Source of the DNA: Owenia fusiformis | Lineage: Eukaryota; Annelida; Polychaeta; Sabellida; Oweniidae | NCBI GenBank assembly: GCA_903813345.2 | Contig: CAIIXF020000007.1 | Location: forward strand, 26,771,564 to 26,835,563 | Length of the DNA: 64,000 nt | Direction of reading: 5' to 3' | Shown: piece by piece, positions 59,000-64,000 of the stretch | How positions within the stretch are numbered: the stretch's first letter is position 1 | Layout of the letters: every line of letters starts with the position of its first letter | The notes under the pieces: generated by a model | What the model saw: the letters and a program-made list of their open reading frames with translations, nothing else | Told to the model about the DNA's origin: nothing | The model's database searches: none | Translations under genes and position numbers: made by a program

Positions 59000-59603
59000 T
59001 ACAGGGTGGGCCAATTAAAACGCCACTTTTTTCAAAATGCTAGAACTTTTTAATTTTTGATACAAAATTATAATTTGCATACCAAATGAGGTTGAGTTCA
59101 TGAATTATACACTTTTACTTGAATAAAGCGTCTCATCAGCGTCTCACTTAAACATGTGGTGTGCCATAAGAAATAAGCATAATTGGCAAAATGTTCCTGA
59201 ACTGATACGGCCTGATGATAGCCAAGCTAATACTGAGCCCTGATGCAAACCCCAGTGAGTATAGGGTATGGGAAGGTCTCCAGGATTGTATGAAGGCACT
59301 CAATCTAGAAAATTGCTCAACTAAAGCTGGCAATTAAGACAGGTTGAAAAAAACTTAGCTGACATTTCATTGATACTGCTATATCAGCAAGGCGACTAAA
59401 ACTAAAATATATCATCAATTAGGGTGGCGGACCAATTGAACTCCCCTTTTAGACCAAATATAATCCAAGTTGAAAGACTTGTTACATTATATTATTACTA
59501 AGATCCCCTGGCACTATATAACTGCAAAATTTGGGGTATGTAGGTTGGAAAATAAAAAAGTTATAGTGTCTTGAAAAAAGTGGCGTTTTTGGCCCACCCT
59601 GTA
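59000..59603 (+). mobile_element. Deleted mariner-type element with transposase 3' remnant
   Basis: TACAGGGTGGGCCAATTAAA at 59000 is mirrored by GGCCCACCCTGTA ending at 59603. Both arms continue with AACGCCACTTTTTTCAA and its inverse. On the plus strand at about 59226-59330 the frame reads LSPDANPSEYRVWEGLQDCM, matching the end of mariner transposases ('SPDLNPxDY.VW..L'), then hits a stop. The 5' part of the gene is missing. TA flanks are present. Confidence 0.8.
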
Positions 59604-60385
59604 GATTCTTTAAGTTCCTATCAAAACAGTCATTTTGCATACGAATCCATGATAAAGGCGAGGTCAAGATAAAATATGTTTTCATTTGGGGAATATTGAT
59701 ATTTTGCTATTATTTTATACTCAGTAAATAATGTGTATTTTCATTTTAATGTACATGTGAAACTATACTATTAAAACAATGGTTATAAGTTTATTTGTTT
59801 AATTTGAAGTAGAAATTCCAAAACACAATTTTTGTGCATAGGATATTAGGAACCAACTTTACTCTTTAGTAGGCGTATATCAGTATACATGTATATGTAA
59901 TATAGGAAATATATCTGGACCGTCTGATTTTACTTTTGGAAATAGACTTCTAGAAATGCTGCTTGGTGTTCCGAGTTTTTTGAAATTATCAATTTGCCAT
60001 CTCCATCTACTTGCTACAGGGAACAACAACGTGAGAGACATTAGTTAATAAAACAATTAATATCTTAAATTTTATCTTATGTCATGCGATTTTAATTTCA
60101 TTTAAAACTTGAGTTAAAAAAGCATTTTGTTGACATTCAGATACATTTTCTTTTAATATATACATTTGTAATTGTTAATCGGTATCATTCAGAAATTCAT
60201 TTGTTGAACAAGAAAAATAACCAATTTAGTTCCAAATGTTATACATTCCAAGAGTAATATATTCCATTCCAACCCCTTACGGTGCCAGCGATACTATTCA
60301 ATTGTATCAGAAGCCTTCTAGTGCAATTTGAAAATGAAAGGAGCCAGGTCAGTGTTTCGATGATATCCAAAATATACTGTATATC

Positions 60386-60490
60386 AAGGCATTAACATGC
60401 GAAATGTCACCACCTGCCATTCGTTACAGATGCCAAACATGGTCCACAAAAGGTTGGGGACTATAACTTCTGGTGGTGACATAATAATGT
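60386..60490 (-). repeat. GTGGTGACA dispersed element, copy 7
   Basis: Minus orientation: AAGGCATTAACATGCGAAAT, GTCACCACCTGCCATTCG, TTACAGATGCC and CCACAAAAGGTTGG, closing TGGTGGTGACATAAT. Confidence 0.65.
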
Positions 60491-61383
60491 TATCAATTAC
60501 ATTCCAGCCTAAACTTTAGGGTTCTCTCTCTCAAGAATGTACCTGCATTTTCAAATTATTAGAACTGAAACTCTAATATGTTGTCTCAGAGAAATCATTT
60601 TATAGTATCCTTGGCAACAGTCATAGAATGCAACAGGTGAGTTCTAAAATTATCTCCCATGGTCATGGAATCCCTTGTGATTTTAAAGCATTTTGAAAAG
60701 CATTATGGCTTCAACACCATTGCTAGGTAAGGGACATTGATTGTATGTATTAATGTCCACAGATACCGATCTCGATATATTCACATATTTTGCTATTTTG
60801 CACATTTGTGGACTGACTTTTTCACATCAGCCCTTATTAACACAGGATTTTATTCTGTGTTTTCATTAACTATATCCTTGAACACAGGCATCTTTCCCAC
60901 TAACATGACCAACGGGTTACTACATTTTATTATGAAAAATCATATTTCCAACAAAGACTGAAACACAATGTTGTATTCCATGATAATTTATTCATAAATG
61001 TGTATAATAGAATATGTATCATACATATGATATACCCTTAACATTATATTACACGTAAGCTTTAAAGTCTTAAAGATGGAGTTCCAAATGTTGACACTAG
61101 AAAAAACCTAGAAAAACGAAGTTTATATGATATGATTACCCCCCCCACTCATCTCACCATAAAAGGAAATTTAAAAATGTTGATTTGCATCCACTTGAAA
61201 TTCATTACCTTCAATCAAGATTTACACTCAAATTGCTTCATTTACTCTCTCCTCAAAAAATTTACTTCATTCTTATACAACTGTTGACAATTCTATCAGA
61301 CTGCAATAGCAATACCTTTCTGTTCATACATTCACATGTTATTTGCAAGACCAAGACCCCACTTATTTATCTGCACTTACAAA

Positions 61384-61506
61384 TGTTTGAGATTACAAAA
61401 TTTTGATATATTCATACATCTTCATCAGGTTAACAGTTTACCTTACCTTAATTGAGTTTACCAGATGAAGATATCTGAAAATATCAAAAATTTGTAATCT
61501 CAAACA
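61384..61506. repeat. Foldback hairpin, ~45-bp arms
   Basis: TGTTTGAGATTACAAAATTT at 61384 pairs with AAATTTGTAATCTCAAACA ending at 61506. The inner TACATCTTCATC pairs with CAGATGAAGATA. The loop is about 30 bp. Confidence 0.75.
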
Positions 61507-61723
61507 ATTTGTTTGTTTTAAACAATTATTAACATAATATATCTGCACGTATATATACAATATACAGTGATCCCTATTATATATACAATATTTCCTATTA
61601 TATATACAATATACAGTGATGATTGATGACTAGATTTATACAAAAGTTGAAAATCTTACCAAACAAAGACTTTCACTCATAATAGTGCTTTTTGAAAAAT
61701 TCTGTTGAAAAGTTTAAAGGTTA

Positions 61724-61905
61724 TACAGTAAAACCTGTCTTAGTGAACACCTCTGTCTCGTGAACACCTGTGTTTAGTGAACACCTCTTCTCAGCACATA
61801 CTCCACTGTGTGCTGTGTAAACTGTCTCTCTGTAGTGAACACCTACCTATAGTGAACATATTTCTTTGGCTCCATAGGTGTTCACTTTACACATGTTTTA
61901 CTGTA
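61724..61905. mobile_element. AGTGAACACC inverted-end element, copy 3
   Basis: Begins TACAGTAAAACCTGT and ends ACATGTTTTACTGTA. The interior has four to five AGTGAACACCT units and one inverted AGGTGTTCACT. The termini sit on TA. Confidence 0.75.
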
Positions 61906-62852
61906 TCATTTTCAAAACTTTTCGATTGAACAGAGTTCATCAAAAATTAAACTGCAGTAATCAATTCGTTGGGTGGAAAATTGTACATGATCTTTTATAT
62001 TATAAAATATTACAAACATCGTATATTGTTGCTTTATTTGTGAAATATTAAATACATCTAAATTTATTCATTTTGAGGCTCAACCTCACTGTATTACCCT
62101 ATAGAAATCCCCTTTATTTACATATTATCCCATAATTTCATAATTTCAATCCCATCGACCAACTCCTGTAGTAAACTCCCTATTTACATTTCCTGATTGA
62201 AAACCATTGTCTACTTTAAATGCAAGATGAGCAACAACTTGCCACATAATTGTTAGGTACAACAGGTCCAAAAAACACAGAGCAGAAAAAATGTAAGTTG
62301 AACATGATCATGAATTGTTTCATAAACTGAGATGAACAAAATTGCTGGAATTCCACCGGGAAAAAAGATAAAAGCCCCTTAGTGGAAAGCGCTTTACAAA
62401 ATTGCCATCATGATTACACCAACATTTCTAAAGCGCCTTTGGAATTTTATTTTGAAATTACACCTGTCATTTGTAAATGCCTTTCATGCACTTTTAACGA
62501 TGCAGATATGGAGAATATCCAGCAGATATCCAGCAACTTTTGTAAATCCACAATCGTGATTACACCTATTTTTCAAACCGGGTTAAAACCTTAGGCGCCT
62601 TTCTAAAACGCATGGTGTAATTCCAGCAAATGTGTTTTATGATTTTAATGTTGCCCTTTGAGTATTTACATTCTCTTATGGAATGTTAAATATACAGATT
62701 CCTTTTAATGTAATTTTCTACGCAAGAGTGAAAAGACGGCTATTTAAACATACTCAAAACGCCATACTTATATTCATTTTCGCAAACTGATCAATACCTT
62801 AGCATTAGTAAAGTTACAGCATGCAAAAAATAAATAAAATTGCATAATGATA

Positions 62853-62955
62853 CAAGGCATATTAACATGCAAAATGTCACCACCTGCCATTTGTTACAAC
62901 ACCATCCACAAAAGGTTGGAGACCATAACAATACACTACTTGTGGTGGTGACAAA
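62853..62955 (-). repeat. GTGGTGACA dispersed element, copy 8
   Basis: Minus orientation: ATTAACATGCAAAATGTCAC, CACCTGCCATTTGTTACA and CCACAAAAGGTTGGAGACC, closing TTGTGGTGGTGACAAAAT. Confidence 0.65.
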
Positions 62956-63156
62956 ATAAAAAGCAGAGAAGCCTACAATTATTATAGTAGTCTTCATGGC
63001 TCTAAATAACCCTATAAATAACAAGTTACAGAAGACTGCTTTAAAAAAATGTGTCTACAATTTTATGTTCATGAATGATTAAGTGCTACATTAATTGTTC
63101 CGGTTTTCCGTTTACTTTTTATTTGCTTTGTTGAGAACATAATGTTCACTACAATG

Positions 63157-63333
63157 TTATTTATCTTTTATCAGATGTGCACTTTCACCATCACTTTCAT
63201 CACTCGATAAGGATACATTGTCTTTTTTTCTGGAGTCGTCTGTATTCTGTACCGTTGCATTATGGGTGCTACTCCCAGTGTCTCCCTCTGTTGGCTGAGC
63301 TGTTGAGTTTGAATCAGATTTCTTTCCTCTAGC
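63157..63333 (-). CDS. Last coding exon of an unidentified minus-strand gene
   Basis: A TATGTTTCAG acceptor on the minus strand ends at 63334. The frame then runs 58 residues to TAA at 63157, starting ARGKKSDSNSTAQPTEGDTG and ending with an acidic/Ser stretch (SLSSDESDGES) then AHLIKDK. It is disordered and hydrophilic, typical of a cytosolic C-terminal tail. AATAAA on the minus strand lies 34 bp downstream at 63118-63123. The protein family cannot be named. Upstream exons should lie at higher coordinates, and none was recognised before the window ends. Confidence 0.55.
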   Translation of the reverse strand, partial: ARGKKSDSNSTAQPTEGDTGSSTHNATVQNTDDSRKKDNVSLSSDESDGESAHLIKDK

Positions 63334-63566
63334 CTGAAACATAACGGTTGTACATATATAGTCTAAATGTTGTAATAAAGGCTTTGCAATCCAAATGCTG
63401 TTTTAAAGGTTGTACAATTTTGATGCAGTATTAAAGGTTGTACTTTAATACTGTGATAAAGGTTGAACAATCTAAATGTTCAACTTGTAAGTGAATTGTC
63501 ACAGTGGTCATGTTTTCAAATGCAAAGTAGAGTGAAAAAAGAGGGGAACAATAAAAGCAATTAAAT

Positions 63567-63664
63567 CAAGGCAAAATGTCACCACCTGCCATTTGTTACA
63601 GATGCCGAACACCAACTGTAGAACATCATACCAAAAGAGGTTGAATATGTCACCACATACATGT
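63567..63664 (-). repeat. GTGGTGACA dispersed element, copy 9
   Basis: Minus orientation: AAGGCAAAATGTCACCACCT, GCCATTTGTTACAGATGCC and GAACACCAACTG, closing near ATGTCACCACATACATG. Confidence 0.6.
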
Positions 63665-64000
63665 AATACCATTATGATACTAGAAATAAATACTTGTTTC
63701 TAAGAGGATTGGAATACAACACCTTATCTACAAAAACTCACTTATCCATACCATACATAGGTTAACATTAAAATGTCAACTTCAGACAAATTATAGTACT
63801 GTATTATGTAATAAGCTACTGTTTTTCAAAGCACCATTATCCATTTATCAAATCATTTCAATAACATAGGAATGGAATATAAAAAAGATATGCTCAATTG
63901 GGTCTAAGGAACCTAAATATGGATAAGAGAGAAAAAATGCAAAGCCATGACCCTTGAATATCAAAATCGTACATAAGATTGTGGCTGACATCATAAAATA

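Larger units (their letters stand above)
58307..63156. other. PLA2 3' UTR and repeat-rich intergenic DNA
   Basis: Holds the PLA2 3' end, a mariner-type element (59000-59603), two GTGGTGACA elements on the minus strand (60386-60490, 62853-62955), a foldback hairpin (61384-61506) and an AGTGAACACC element (61724-61905). A possible worn tRNA-like SINE lies near 58830-58915. The 3' UTR of the minus-strand gene enters at the right, with AATAAA on the minus strand at 63118-63123. Confidence 0.45.

Noticed and set aside
1..64000. CRISPR arrays, operons, ribosome binding sites or bacterial terminators
   Set aside because: The DNA is clearly animal nuclear sequence with spliced genes. The tandem arrays are minisatellites without spacers.

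Overview
The window is nuclear DNA from an AT-rich invertebrate animal. Genes are split by GT-AG introns, AATAAA signals follow the coding ends, and mariner-type, foldback and tRNA-derived elements sit in introns and intergenic DNA. The gene sequences are animal-type. The dispersed-repeat style and the membrane-protein cluster fit a lophotrochozoan such as a mollusc or brachiopod, but the species cannot be fixed from sequence alone.

Layout: (1) 1-4.7 kb is repeats with no firm gene. (2) 4.8-14.9 kb, + strand, is a complete GALNT11-type polypeptide GalNAc-transferase (596 aa, 11 coding exons) with two large intronic minisatellites and a 1.07-kb mariner-like element. (3) 17.6-22.0 kb, - strand, is a complete prohibitin-1 gene (271 aa, 6 coding exons) with NRF1-like and ETS-like promoter sites. 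(4) 24.7-31.4 kb, + strand, is a complete La/SSB RNA-binding protein gene (400 aa, 13 coding exons), lying head-to-head with prohibitin. (5) 35.0-36.7 kb, - strand, is an intronless orphan class A GPCR (559 aa). (6) About 8 kb of gene-poor DNA follows, with several tandem and dispersed repeats. (7) 44.9-54.3 kb, + strand, holds three single-pass membrane protein genes: a Thr/Pro mucin-like protein, a Sushi-domain receptor whose long tail carries many YxxP/YDxP tyrosine motifs and a PDZ-type C-terminus, and an Asn/His-rich glycoprotein. (8) 55.8-58.3 kb, + strand, is a complete secreted phospholipase A2 gene (166 aa, 4 exons). (9) At 63.2-63.3 kb, - strand, is the last exon of a gene that continues outside or near the end of the window.

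The housekeeping genes (GALNT11, prohibitin, La) are a chance neighbourhood rather than a pathway. The most novel item is the Sushi/TM/Cas-like-tail receptor at 47.9-50.5 kb. The non-coding part is notable for short dispersed families found repeatedly in only 64 kb: a nine-copy element with a GTGGTGACA core, a three-copy AGTGAACACC element with inverted ends, a poly-C/poly-G element, and several mariner-derived elements ending in TACAGGGTG. Exon borders were called by eye from splice consensus, reading frame and family conservation. Non-coding 5' exons are less certain.
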